The translations under genes were made by a program, and so were the position numbers. A DNA stretch of 10,251 nt. Origin: Nitrososphaeraceae archaeon (GTDB taxonomy: Archaea; Thermoproteota; Nitrososphaeria; Nitrososphaerales; Nitrososphaeraceae). Each line of letters opens with the position of its first letter. Position 1 is the first letter of the stretch. The notes below the pieces were generated by a model. The model saw only the letters and a list, made by a program, of their open reading frames with translations, did no database searches and was not told where the DNA came from. The stretch covers positions 1-10,251 of the forward strand of contig JAICHH010000057.1 in the NCBI GenBank assembly GCA_025922715.1, given 5' to 3'. Below are positions 1-6,867 of this stretch, in pieces.

Positions 1-93
1 ATGGTAACTTCTGGAGAAATGCCAGGAAAACATTTAATGAGGCCAGAAATTGCAGATGTAATTATAAAATTTCAAGATCCATTTATTTCTTAA
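1..93 (+). CDS. 3' end of a gene entering from the left (partial; possibly alpha/beta-hydrolase tail)
   Basis: Frame 1 is open from the first base to a TAA at 91-93 and encodes 30 residues ending in IIKFQDPFIS. The first codon happens to be ATG, but the peptide reads like a C-terminus, so the true start probably lies outside the window. A Pro-Gly-Lys-His segment is followed by RPEIADVIIKF. This resembles the end of alpha/beta hydrolases, where the catalytic histidine is followed by a Pro-Glu-containing last helix. That is a weak inference from about 30 residues, and the family cannot be confirmed here. No T-run follows closely; the next gene starts about 170 bases later on the same strand. 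Confidence 0.45.
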   Translation: MVTSGEMPGKHLMRPEIADVIIKFQDPFIS

Positions 94-250
94 TATTTTG
101 GTATAATACAAAAAACTATATCATTTTTAATAATTCTTTCTGGTTATTTTACTTACAATGATTTTGATAAGGATTGATTCTATTAACTAATTTTATTGCT
201 CTCCTATTTTTAATCAATCTTTCATTTACGTTCATATTACTCTAAATAAT

Positions 251-260
251 TTTATATAAA
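251..260 (+). promoter_or_regulatory. TATA-like box abutting the annotated start of the membrane-protein gene
   Basis: TTTATATAAA is close to the archaeal TATA consensus. It touches the ATG at 261. If it is used, transcription would begin about 26 bases downstream, near 281, past both ATG codons (261 and 270). In this AT-rich DNA it may be fortuitous. Confidence 0.35.
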
Positions 261-1013
261 ATGCAATCAATGCATGAAAATTCTTTATTATATTTTTTGA
301 AATTTTCTTTGTTTATTGGTGCTTTCATATATCTCATATTTTTTTCAAATAATTTTATATATGCTCAAAATGAATTTGAATCTACAGAAGAAAATCTTAA
401 TGTAACAAAATCAAAAAGTCATGAAGGATTTGTTGTTCCCTTTAGCGCATCGAACACAGACCGTAAAAATCCAGTGATTCATACTTTTGAAATGCCTAAA
501 GATGTTAGTTGGATTCTTGGCATTGAAAATAATATGACCTATAACAACTCTTCTGAAGCAAAAACTATTATTAAATTGATGGAAAATAAGCCTAGCGAAA
601 AATTTATTGAATTAGCCATGTTTGAACAAAATGAAAAGTTCTGGGTTGCTGTTAATACAAATGAATCTGGTTACATAAGAGTCCATGAACGAGATACTGA
701 TGGATGGTCTCGTGATGAACCTATTATGGTAGGACATGCTAATAATCAAGGTTTAACAATTACTAATGGAAAAAGAATCGTAATTGACAGGTTATCGTTA
801 GATGGTTTTAGCTTAGGTTCTATTGGTATATATGGAAAAGATGATATCGATTCTCCGATAAATACTTTGGATGGCTATCTTTCCTTTGATCTATTATATG
901 GTAATCCAAGAGATTCTCCATTATATTTTCTACCTATCATTATGTTAGTTTTAGTTGGAGGGCTAATATTCTACCTTCTTAAAATTAAGAAAAGAGATCA
1001 TGATAATGAATAA
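261..1013 (+). CDS. Secreted/anchored type I membrane protein, unknown function
   Basis: A 250-residue protein I do not recognise. The N-terminus is a signal peptide: a hydrophobic run at about residues 9-30, then an Ile-Tyr-Ala site, so cleavage after A35 is likely. Residues 36-218 form a polar domain with several N-glycosylation sequons (N47-V-T, N91-M-T, N96-S-S, N134-E-S) and beta-rich stretches such as FWVAVNTNESGYIRVHE. A second hydrophobic segment at about 220-241 is followed by a short basic tail (KIKKRDHDNE). This predicts an external domain held by one C-terminal helix, with the tail in the cytoplasm. The domain could be a beta-sandwich adhesin or sensor, but no catalytic motif is visible. 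ATG 261 is taken as start, with ATG 270 as an alternative. A strong TATA-like box ends just before 261, and a TTG at 297 would also give a compact signal peptide, so the start is uncertain. The gene is convergent with nth, six bases away. Confidence 0.8.
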   Translation: MQSMHENSLLYFLKFSLFIGAFIYLIFFSNNFIYAQNEFESTEENLNVTKSKSHEGFVVPFSASNTDRKNPVIHTFEMPKDVSWILGIENNMTYNNSSEAKTIIKLMENKPSEKFIELAMFEQNEKFWVAVNTNESGYIRVHERDTDGWSRDEPIMVGHANNQGLTITNGKRIVIDRLSLDGFSLGSIGIYGKDDIDSPINTLDGYLSFDLLYGNPRDSPLYFLPIIMLVLVGGLIFYLLKIKKRDHDNE

Positions 1014-1019
1014 ATTTCA

Positions 1020-1736
1020 TTAAATTTTTTTTTGATTTGTGTAAAAGTTACATATACCTTTTAAACTACATATCTGGCATTTAGGTCCTATAGGAAGACA
1101 AATATTTTGTCCATACGTTACAAAAATATTATTTAAAATTAACCAGTATTCTTTGTCTACTATTTTTATTAATTCTTCCTCTGTTTTTTTTACATTTTGT
1201 GTTTTAACAATACCAATTCTATTAGAAATCCTATGAACATGAATATCAACTGGTATGGCTGGTTTATTAAAAGCATATACTAATACGCAGTTTGCCGTTT
1301 TTCTCCCTACACCAGGTAATGCTAAAAGATCTTCAATTTTAGTTGGGACAATTCCATGAAATTTTTCGACAATGATCTGGGATACTTGTTTAATCCTTTC
1401 TGATTTAGTATTATAAAAACCTATGCTATATATAATTGATTTTATATCGTTCAAATCTGCATTAGCTAATTCTAATACATTCTTATATTTCTGAAAAAGT
1501 TTACGTACAATTTTTGACGTATTCTCATCTCTTGAACGAGCCGATAAAATAGTTCCAATTAAGATCTTGAAGGGATCGTTATCTTCTTCTATTTGAAGTT
1601 CTTTTAGAGCTGTACGCCGTGAGAGGTTTTCTAAGTAATTCAATGTTGTCTCCATTCTATTAAGAATATTTTCTATTTTTATCAGTTCTTGAGGGATATT
1701 ATTATTTTGAAGTTTTATGTTTGATTTTTTCTTCAA
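1020..1736 (-). CDS. nth: Endonuclease III (bifunctional DNA glycosylase / AP lyase)
   Basis: A 238-residue HhH-GPD DNA glycosylase. It removes oxidised pyrimidines from DNA and nicks the resulting abasic site by beta-elimination, the first step of base-excision repair. The archaeal-style LSARSRDE motif is at 64-71. The helix-hairpin-helix LPGVGRKTAN (140-149) carries the catalytic lysine K146, and the catalytic aspartate is D164 in VDIHVHR. The 18-residue Lys-Asp spacing matches E. coli Nth (K120/D138). Cysteines 213, 220, 223 and 229 give the C-X6-C-X2-C-X5-C pattern of the [4Fe-4S] cluster, so the enzyme looks fully active. The N-terminus is about 25 residues longer than in E. coli; M28 is a possible internal start. 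A TATA-like TTATTATA on the minus strand (near 1762-1769) sits about 29 bp ahead of the ATG, so the gene probably has its own promoter. It is convergent with the membrane-protein gene. Confidence 0.95.
   Translation of the reverse strand: MKKKSNIKLQNNNIPQELIKIENILNRMETTLNYLENLSRRTALKELQIEEDNDPFKILIGTILSARSRDENTSKIVRKLFQKYKNVLELANADLNDIKSIIYSIGFYNTKSERIKQVSQIIVEKFHGIVPTKIEDLLALPGVGRKTANCVLVYAFNKPAIPVDIHVHRISNRIGIVKTQNVKKTEEELIKIVDKEYWLILNNIFVTYGQNICLPIGPKCQICSLKGICNFYTNQKKI
1025..1033 (+). terminator. T9 run, likely terminator of the membrane-protein gene
   Basis: Nine consecutive T residues begin 12 bases after the stop codon at 1011-1013. Archaeal transcription commonly terminates on T-runs of this kind without a hairpin. 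The run lies inside the end of the opposing nth gene, where it corresponds to lysine codons. Confidence 0.5.
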
Positions 1737-1916
1737 TGTTTATTTATTTGTAGTAGGCTAAGTATAATAAAAAAATTTAGGTATATATGTTGATTTACAC
1801 ACAATTTATGAATTGCAAATTATCTGATATGCTTATATATTATTACATCTGGGTATAATCTTTCTAAATAATATAAAATAGTTTATCTTATAAAGCTGAA
1901 TTATATTTTTCTTCTT

Positions 1917-2105
1917 TCAATTTATTTTTCTTCTGATTTTGTTGATATCTTTACTTTTATGAACATATTCTTTAGCCTTTTGTTTATATCCTAAACCTAA
2001 ATTATACCATATCTTAGGATAATTAGGACGAAGCTCCATGACTTTATCATAGCATTCTATTTCTTTTCTAATTTTTAACACCGATACAGTTTCACCATAT
2101 ATCAA
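1917..2105 (-). pseudogene. Remnant of a TPR-repeat protein
   Basis: This 62-codon frame contains one recognisable tetratricopeptide repeat: IECYDKVMELRPNYPKIWYNL followed by GLGYKQKAKEY (about residues 16-47). Residues such as the ECYDK and P-x-x-P-x-x-W-Y-N-L-G positions match TPRs of the IECYDK type. TPRs mediate protein-protein contacts and normally occur in arrays of three or more. Here there is just one unit. The frame has no ATG: the only start candidate is the TTG at 2105, and a TGA lies seven codons upstream of it. After the repeat the sequence turns into a lysine-rich tail and stops. I found no further TPR-like sequence in the other minus-strand frames I translated on either side. 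The best reading is a decayed fragment of a larger TPR gene; a genuine one-repeat peptide is possible but less likely. Confidence 0.5.
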
Positions 2106-2633
2106 ACATGATTCATTTAGTACTCATTTTTACAACTATAAAATTTGGTTGCATATTAACGAATGTTTTTTTGTATTTAAACTATGCGTATTAATGTTCT
2201 ATTAGGATAATAAAGTCATATGTTACAATTTAAGTTGAACAACTAGATTTGCGTGATATAAATCATTTATATATTAAGTTCTAAGGCTAATACTGGTCAA
2301 TGTGTCGCACCTTGAAGCATGTATCACAAATAATTTGGACCTATAATTGCTATTACTATGATATAATGACTTCATTCGAATTTATGATTTTGTAGCTCAA
2401 CTCTAACTCTCAATGTTCTTTGGATTCTTTTTTTATAAGATTTGAACATAAGAAATTATTTCTTTTATATAGTCACTTGAATGTTAAAATTATACTTACC
2501 TAATAATTTAAATACCATAAATTTTAAAAGCTATAATTATTGAAAATATAAGAAGATTATAGAGTATCCGAGTTATTTCTTTAATTTGAATAAAAAAAAA
2601 TGTTGGATAAAGATTATTTAGTTGATAATGATG
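2106..2633. other. Gene-free AT-rich gap between TPR remnant and cdvB paralogue
   Basis: About 530 bases with no credible coding frame in either direction and no tRNA-like fold. The gap contains the presumed T9 terminator of the cdvB paralogue (2592-2600) and a short AT-only inverted repeat (ATATAAA / TTTATAT, 2256-2272) that is unremarkable at this base composition. A slightly GC-richer patch near 2290-2325 shows no structure I can identify. Confidence 0.5.
2592..2600 (-). terminator. T9 run (minus strand), likely terminator of the cdvB paralogue
   Basis: Nine A residues on the plus strand read as T9 on the minus strand, 34-42 bases past the stop codon of the CdvB-like gene. This matches the archaeal T-run type of terminator. 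Confidence 0.5.
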
Positions 2634-3296
2634 TTAGTGAGAGTGTTCTCTTACTGAACGTGATTTCCGTAAATTGACCCCTTCTCCATCTGGAACGTCT
2701 GGTATGTCCATGCCTGTTCTTTGCTCCGCCATAAAGCTGGCCTCATCTAAAATTCTACCAACATCTTCTCCATAATTATTAAAATCAAACGTATTATCTC
2801 CAATCCCACTAGCATTAGTTAAAATATCGTTAAATGTTGAGTTTATTTCGTTCAGCTCTCCATCAGCTTCCGGTAGAACATCATTTATTTTTCCTTTGAT
2901 GTGAGAGAGAGCACCCATTGCTGGACCTAAAGCTGCCATTGAATCACCAATGTCTATTGTAGATTCCAATCTCATGTGCACTTGTTCTAGAGCTAATTTT
3001 ATTTGTGACATGGTTCTAGCAGTCTTTCTAACTTGGGCAAGTTCAGTAGAAATCATTTTTCCATGTTGTGAATCATGTTTTTGTAGAGATGAAACTACCT
3101 GTTCAAAATACATTTTTTCACGTGTTTTTAGTTTCTCCAACATTAAATCAAGTTTTTTATTTTGTGTTTGTATTTTATTTTTAGCTAATTCCATTTTAGG
3201 TTTTATAGGTTGTTGAGATCGTAAACTATCTCTCAATATATCAGTAGAATTCCGTCTTTTTTCTTTAATCCAATTATTGCTAAAATGGTTATCCAT
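2634..3296 (-). CDS. ESCRT-III / CdvB-family protein (Snf7-like), cell division or membrane remodelling
   Basis: A 220-residue, highly charged helical protein of the archaeal ESCRT-III (CdvB) family. These proteins polymerise on the inner membrane and constrict it during cytokinesis, and are recycled by the AAA ATPase CdvC/Vps4. Residues 35-115 form the long alpha1-alpha2 hairpin (KLDLMLEKLKTREKMYFEQV, then LAQVRKTARTMSQIKLALEQV). Residues 115-160 contain IDIGDSMAALGPAMGAL and the alpha3-alpha4 region typical of the family. The end (residues 198-202, Ile-Pro-Asp-Val-Pro) matches the core of a MIM2-type motif that docks on the Vps4 MIT domain; that role is inferred. No C-terminal winged-helix (CdvA-binding) domain is present, so this is probably one of the shorter paralogues rather than CdvB itself. 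Neither cdvA nor cdvC is in the window. The gene stands alone and is divergent from the M3 peptidase, with a T9 terminator. Confidence 0.88.
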   Translation of the reverse strand: MDNHFSNNWIKEKRRNSTDILRDSLRSQQPIKPKMELAKNKIQTQNKKLDLMLEKLKTREKMYFEQVVSSLQKHDSQHGKMISTELAQVRKTARTMSQIKLALEQVHMRLESTIDIGDSMAALGPAMGALSHIKGKINDVLPEADGELNEINSTFNDILTNASGIGDNTFDFNNYGEDVGRILDEASFMAEQRTGMDIPDVPDGEGVNLRKSRSVREHSH

Positions 3297-3726
3297 GAAT
3301 ACTAATACTATTCTTATTCAGACCTTAAACTACAATGTCATTTTTGAATAACTAACTAGTAATTTTTTATAAACATTCCTCAGATAGAAATTGCATTAAT
3401 AAAATATATAACACCTGGAATTATGTTGAATTCTTTTTTTGGGGAGAAGAGTCTGATTGAGTGAGTAATGCAATACTTTAAGGATAGAATAACAGTATGT
3501 TTTGTTGATGATTACTATCTTCTAATACTAAGAAGAGAAAGAATAATTGTGATCTAGAACATCTCTACAATTGGATAAGACTATATCTATTTGTATAATA
3601 CAACAATTAGAAATAAATACCATATATCAACAGATGTGAAATAAACTAAGTTAACAGTGCTGTAGTATATAAATAATGAATAAATCGAGTTGACAGAAAA
3701 TTTCAATCATCACTTCGAATTAGCCT

Positions 3727-3775
3727 CTCTGAATTAATTCAGAGTAAAATGTTTTACTATTAACAAGACTCTGAA
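3727..3775. repeat. Cluster of overlapping inverted repeats, including an 18-bp perfect palindrome
   Basis: CTCTGAATTAATTCAGAG (3727-3744) is a perfect 18-bp palindrome. Overlapping its end, AGTAAAA (3743-3749) pairs with TTTTACT (3752-3758) across a 2-base loop. TTCAGAGT (3738-3745) can pair instead with ACTCTGAA (3768-3775), which encloses the second hairpin. Three copies of the CTCTGAA/TTCAGAG unit therefore lie within 49 bases and offer mutually exclusive pairings. The cluster is 60-110 bp upstream of the presumed TATA box of the peptidase gene, so it is more likely an operator or an independent structured element than a leader attenuator. Its function is unknown. Confidence 0.6.
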
Positions 3776-3833
3776 AAAAGAAAAATCATTCTCTATTCAA
3801 AGAAAATAAATGAAACTGTGTTAGAATGAATGA

Positions 3834-3843
3834 TTATATATAT
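3834..3843 (+). promoter_or_regulatory. TATA-like box of the M3 peptidase gene
   Basis: TTATATATAT is centred about 33 bp ahead of the ATG at 3872. This fits an archaeal promoter giving a nearly leaderless mRNA; no Shine-Dalgarno sequence is present. Confidence 0.45.
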
Positions 3844-3871
3844 TGATTTTATTATTTATTTTGTTTGCTAA

Positions 3872-5350
3872 ATGAATCTCATACAATGGTGTAATATTGA
3901 TGAATGTCTTTTAATTGCTGAAACTGATGAGGTATATAAAAAATACGCAGGTTTAAAACATTCAAATGAATCAATACTTTCTCTTGCAAATTTAAGATTG
4001 TTAAACTCTGAGCTATTTTTAAAAAACTATGAAGAACCACGTGATCTTTTTCTTTTAGTCGTAGAAAACTTTGCAGATTCTTCAACTAAAGATTTAGAGC
4101 TTAAGTTACATGATATTAGAACAAAAAAAATTGTTTCAAAGTATAAATTCAATAATAAGAATATAAATTGGAATACCTGGAGACAATTTAACAATAATGA
4201 AAAGAGTTCTCAAAAAAGAAAAAAAGTTTTTGATGAGTTTATAGAAAAAACAAAATATATTTCTCCTATTATTTATAATCGCTTTGAAAAGATACGGTCA
4301 ATTTATTCAACTATTCAGCAAAGTAGCTGCAGTAATATTTCCGTTGGGTCTAATTACCTAGATCCACTATCAGGTTATTTGATGAATGAAAAAATAACAT
4401 ATACAAAATTTATAAATTTTGTCAAATATATAGGTAATAATTCAAGCAAACCTTTCCAAAAATCTCTTCAAAAAATATCGACTGAAATTTTAAAAAGAAA
4501 TGCGGAATATTATGATGATTTTTATTTCTTTCGAAATATAACCTATAAAGATTTTGACAAGACTTTTAAAAAAATTAATGCGTTAAAAGAAGTAAAAAAA
4601 ATTCTAAAAATTTTAAATTTTGATCTAGATAGAATAAATTTTGATACAGAAAATAGACAAAATAAATATCCATCACCAATATGTTTCTTTGTTCGAATAC
4701 CTTATGATATTCGCATTCTATATAAATCTGAAAGCCCTTATTTTGATCTTAAAGGATGTTTTCATGAATCAGGACATGCGATGCATGCAAGCTCCATAAA
4801 CCCTGAAAAAGAATATTGGAAAAAATATCATATTGCTATGGGAGTTGCTGAAATTTTTTCTATATTGCTAGAACGTTTAACAAAAAAAAGAATTTTTCTA
4901 AAATCCTCTCTTGGAATAACTGATGATAAGTTATTGAATAAATTGGAGTCAAGAAATAACTTTATGGAATTATTTTTCGTCACCTTTTATTCTGCAAATG
5001 CGCTCATGAAATCAAGTTTTTGGAAAAATCATCTAAGTATTGAAGCTTCTAATTTGTTATATTCAAAATTATTCAAGGCTTTTACAGGAAGTTCAATTCC
5101 TGGAGCGTATTGGATGCTACATCATATCCTTCCTGAATCTATAATGTATGTTCCAAGTTATCTCTTTGCAGCAGTTAGGGCTAAAGAATTGGATGTTCAT
5201 TTACAAAATATCTTTGGTGAAACATGGTGGAAAGATAAAGAATCAGGAAAGTATTTACAGCAAATAATGTCTCCAGGTGCAGATATTGATCTTTCAGTAT
5301 TTTCAAAGCTTGATAGTGATATATATCTAAAAGAAATCATAGCTTTATAA
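3872..5350 (+). CDS. M3-like zinc metallopeptidase (oligoendopeptidase F / thimet oligopeptidase superfamily)
   Basis: A 492-residue protein with the M3 peptidase active site. H298-E-S-G-H302 is the zinc-binding HExxH helix, in the family context GCFHESGHAMH, and E327 (in VAEIFSILLE) lies exactly 25 residues after the second histidine, as in thimet oligopeptidase. Near the C-terminus HHILPESIMYVPSYLFAAV (about 411-430) and the FGETWW...YLQQIMSPGAD segment fit the conserved end of M3-type enzymes. Such enzymes cleave short peptides inside the cytoplasm. No signal peptide or membrane helix is seen. The N-terminal half is lysine-rich, helical and not recognisable by eye, and the protein is shorter than many M3 members (about 550-700 residues). 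An in-frame TAA directly precedes the ATG, so the frame cannot extend further upstream. The exact substrate and subfamily are not determined. Confidence 0.85.
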   Translation: MNLIQWCNIDECLLIAETDEVYKKYAGLKHSNESILSLANLRLLNSELFLKNYEEPRDLFLLVVENFADSSTKDLELKLHDIRTKKIVSKYKFNNKNINWNTWRQFNNNEKSSQKRKKVFDEFIEKTKYISPIIYNRFEKIRSIYSTIQQSSCSNISVGSNYLDPLSGYLMNEKITYTKFINFVKYIGNNSSKPFQKSLQKISTEILKRNAEYYDDFYFFRNITYKDFDKTFKKINALKEVKKILKILNFDLDRINFDTENRQNKYPSPICFFVRIPYDIRILYKSESPYFDLKGCFHESGHAMHASSINPEKEYWKKYHIAMGVAEIFSILLERLTKKRIFLKSSLGITDDKLLNKLESRNNFMELFFVTFYSANALMKSSFWKNHLSIEASNLLYSKLFKAFTGSSIPGAYWMLHHILPESIMYVPSYLFAAVRAKELDVHLQNIFGETWWKDKESGKYLQQIMSPGADIDLSVFSKLDSDIYLKEIIAL

Positions 5351-5844
5351 TAGTTAAGAAATAATTTTTCACCTTCTTTGGTCATAAAAATACTTTAACT
5401 AAGAAATTGTATTATATTAAAAAAAGTTAATTCTAATTATTGTATGAATGATATGACTATTTAATTAGTTGAATTATTTTTTCCGTGCGATATAATGAAA
5501 TAAAATGCTATAGCAGAATAAAGAATTTGATATTTTCTTTTTTTAAGAGTAAAAACATTGCGGATTTTGAAAATGTCTAAATATAGTTGATATCTATTTC
5601 ATGAAATTCTCAAATTTACTATTTTTACATGCTAGCATAATTTTCTAAATTGAGTAATTAAACCTTCTATAATACTTCTGATACACTAGGTATTCGAGAT
5701 CGTTTTATGCTATGATAACATGGTAAATTCTATGGATCTTGTAATTTGTAGAAAATGACGATGCTTTATTTCTAAATTTAACTTAATAGAGACTACTAAA
5801 ATACCCAAAATTATAAATTGAAATAACTATCATTTTACATTAGA
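5351..5844. other. Gene-free AT-rich gap between peptidase and 119-residue gene
   Basis: About 490 bases without a credible gene; the open frames examined are very short. A T5 run about 20 bases after the peptidase stop could help end that transcript. A 10-bp palindrome (ATGCTAGCAT, 5629-5638) is the only notable repeat and may be chance. The right edge holds the promoter of the next gene. Confidence 0.5.
5811..5818 (+). promoter_or_regulatory. TATA-like box of the 119-residue gene
   Basis: TTATAAAT is centred about 31 bp ahead of the ATG at 5845. This predicts a transcript starting within a few bases of the start codon, as is common in Nitrososphaerota. Confidence 0.45.
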
Positions 5845-6204
5845 ATGAAACGAGAATTTATTGCCTCTAGAATTGAGGCCACCCAAGATGGCAGTCCTTA
5901 TGTTTATGTAACATTCTCAGATCCTCACGACTACAAACCAGGAAGTGAAAAAAGAATGAATCCTTTTGGTCCTAATGTTATGGCGTTTACTTCTCCAGAA
6001 GATTTAATGAAAAATTTACCAAAGGCAATGGGTGATATATCAAAGATGATTTCTGGAGGTATGGGTGGAGGAGCAGGAGGAATGGCAGGAGATAACCCTA
6101 CCTTTAAGATAACCATGAAAGATTATGAGGATATGAATATAAAAGTCGGAGATAAAGTTACTATAGAGATAAAGAAATCTGATTCTGGAAGTATATATAC
6201 CTAA
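5845..6204 (+). CDS. Small two-part protein with a glycine-rich hinge, function unknown
   Basis: A 119-residue soluble protein. Its style (MKREFIASRIEATQDGSPYV, then NPFGPNVMAFTSPEDLMKNLP) recalls a conserved hypothetical family that I associate from memory with ammonia-oxidising archaea; that link is unverified. Three parts are visible: a beta-rich N-terminal segment (1-49); an amphipathic, Met-rich helix (about 50-70) running into a flexible linker GGMGGGAGGMAG (71-82); and a C-terminal segment (85-111) ending in KVGDKVTIEIKK, a turn-strand pattern seen in small beta-barrels such as OB, AbrB or TOBE folds. No catalytic residues, cysteines or membrane segment are seen. A small binding or adaptor protein is a reasonable guess but not demonstrated. 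It has its own TATA-like box and a T-run after the stop, and is probably transcribed alone. Confidence 0.8.
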   Translation: MKREFIASRIEATQDGSPYVYVTFSDPHDYKPGSEKRMNPFGPNVMAFTSPEDLMKNLPKAMGDISKMISGGMGGGAGGMAGDNPTFKITMKDYEDMNIKVGDKVTIEIKKSDSGSIYT

Positions 6205-6219
6205 TCAGTCATCTCCCAT

Positions 6220-6233
6220 AATTTTTTATCTTC
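6220..6233 (+). terminator. T-rich run after the 119-residue gene
   Basis: A T6 run followed by pyrimidine-rich sequence lies 15-30 bases after the stop codon at 6202-6204. This is consistent with archaeal T-run termination, but T-runs are common in this DNA. Confidence 0.35.
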
Positions 6234-6378
6234 GCATTTATAATAGACTTGCAAATAATATTGTAAACTCTACTAACCCAGAAATTATAATAGCAGTACG
6301 AGAATAAATTCAACAGATTTTCTAAAAGGTATTTTTTTTCATAAACTTGATAAATGGCACGTTGTTTTTAAGAATATA

Positions 6379-6828
6379 TTGGTTAATATAGATACTACTG
6401 CATCACTTGAAAGTTTTAGAAAGTTTATTATTGTGAGTACATGTAAATCATTTATTCCTGAAAGTTATTTTCGTGATTATGAAGTCTTTCCCGAACGCGA
6501 AGATGGGCCAGGGGCCATTTATATAGAAGCTGTTGATAAGGTAACTTTAAAACGAATTAGAGAAATGACATTTGTAAATGCAAAAGAGATTTTAGGAATA
6601 ATATATTCCTCTAAGAGTGGCAATACTCAATTAAAATGGAGACAAATTAGGAAAAAATCAGGCAAAGTTAATGGAACGGCATCACCTAATGCATTGGTTA
6701 ATCTTGTTGAATCTGGAGTCTTAACGCAAGAATGGGTGGATGACTATCTTGCATCGGCCCAACATTTAAATAAATCAACCAAACAATCAAATGAAACCTC
6801 CGAATCAAATTCAAGTTCAGCAATTTGA
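6379..6828 (+). CDS. Unknown protein encoded directly upstream of pelota
   Basis: A 149-residue protein I do not recognise. The core (about 8-105) mixes strands and helices: SFRKFIIVST, an acidic loop FPEREDGPGAIYIEAVD (about 37-53), LKRIREMTFVNAKEILGIIY, and a basic segment WRQIRKKSGK (about 87-96) that could bind RNA or DNA. A helical segment, ALVNLVESGVLTQEWVDDYLASA (about 104-126), precedes a low-complexity Ser/Asn/Thr/Glu tail. There is no signal peptide or membrane helix. The frame is open back to 6277 but contains no ATG near the beginning; the TTG at 6379 is the best start and should be treated as provisional. Pelota begins 39 bases after the stop on the same strand, and I see no clear TATA-like box at the usual distance ahead of it. 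Co-transcription is therefore likely, and a role linked to translation or mRNA surveillance is possible. Confidence 0.75.
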   Translation: MVNIDTTASLESFRKFIIVSTCKSFIPESYFRDYEVFPEREDGPGAIYIEAVDKVTLKRIREMTFVNAKEILGIIYSSKSGNTQLKWRQIRKKSGKVNGTASPNALVNLVESGVLTQEWVDDYLASAQHLNKSTKQSNETSESNSSSAI

Positions 6829-6867
6829 TTTGAAAAATCAACATACCTCTGCTAATTATTTAAAATT

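Larger units (their letters stand above)
3297..3871. other. Divergent intergenic region with inverted-repeat cluster and promoters
   Basis: About 575 bases between the minus-strand cdvB paralogue and the plus-strand M3 peptidase. I see no gene; the longest start-to-stop frames noticed are about a dozen codons. It must hold both divergent promoters. On the right side are the inverted-repeat cluster (3727-3775) and a TATA-like box (3834-3843), both described separately. For the cdvB side only weak TATA-like sequence is visible 25-35 bp ahead of its ATG. Confidence 0.6.

Noticed and set aside
2281..2345. Slightly GC-richer patch checked for a tRNA
   Set aside because: No acceptor stem, no T-arm consensus and no cloverleaf could be built; other gaps also gave no tRNA.
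2950..3216. 88-codon plus-strand open frame rich in Cys/Phe opposite the cdvB paralogue
   Set aside because: It lies wholly antisense to a clear ESCRT-III gene, has biased composition and no family resemblance; treated as a shadow frame.
3879..4085. 68-codon minus-strand open frame opposite the start of the peptidase gene
   Set aside because: Antisense to a well-supported gene and unrecognisable.
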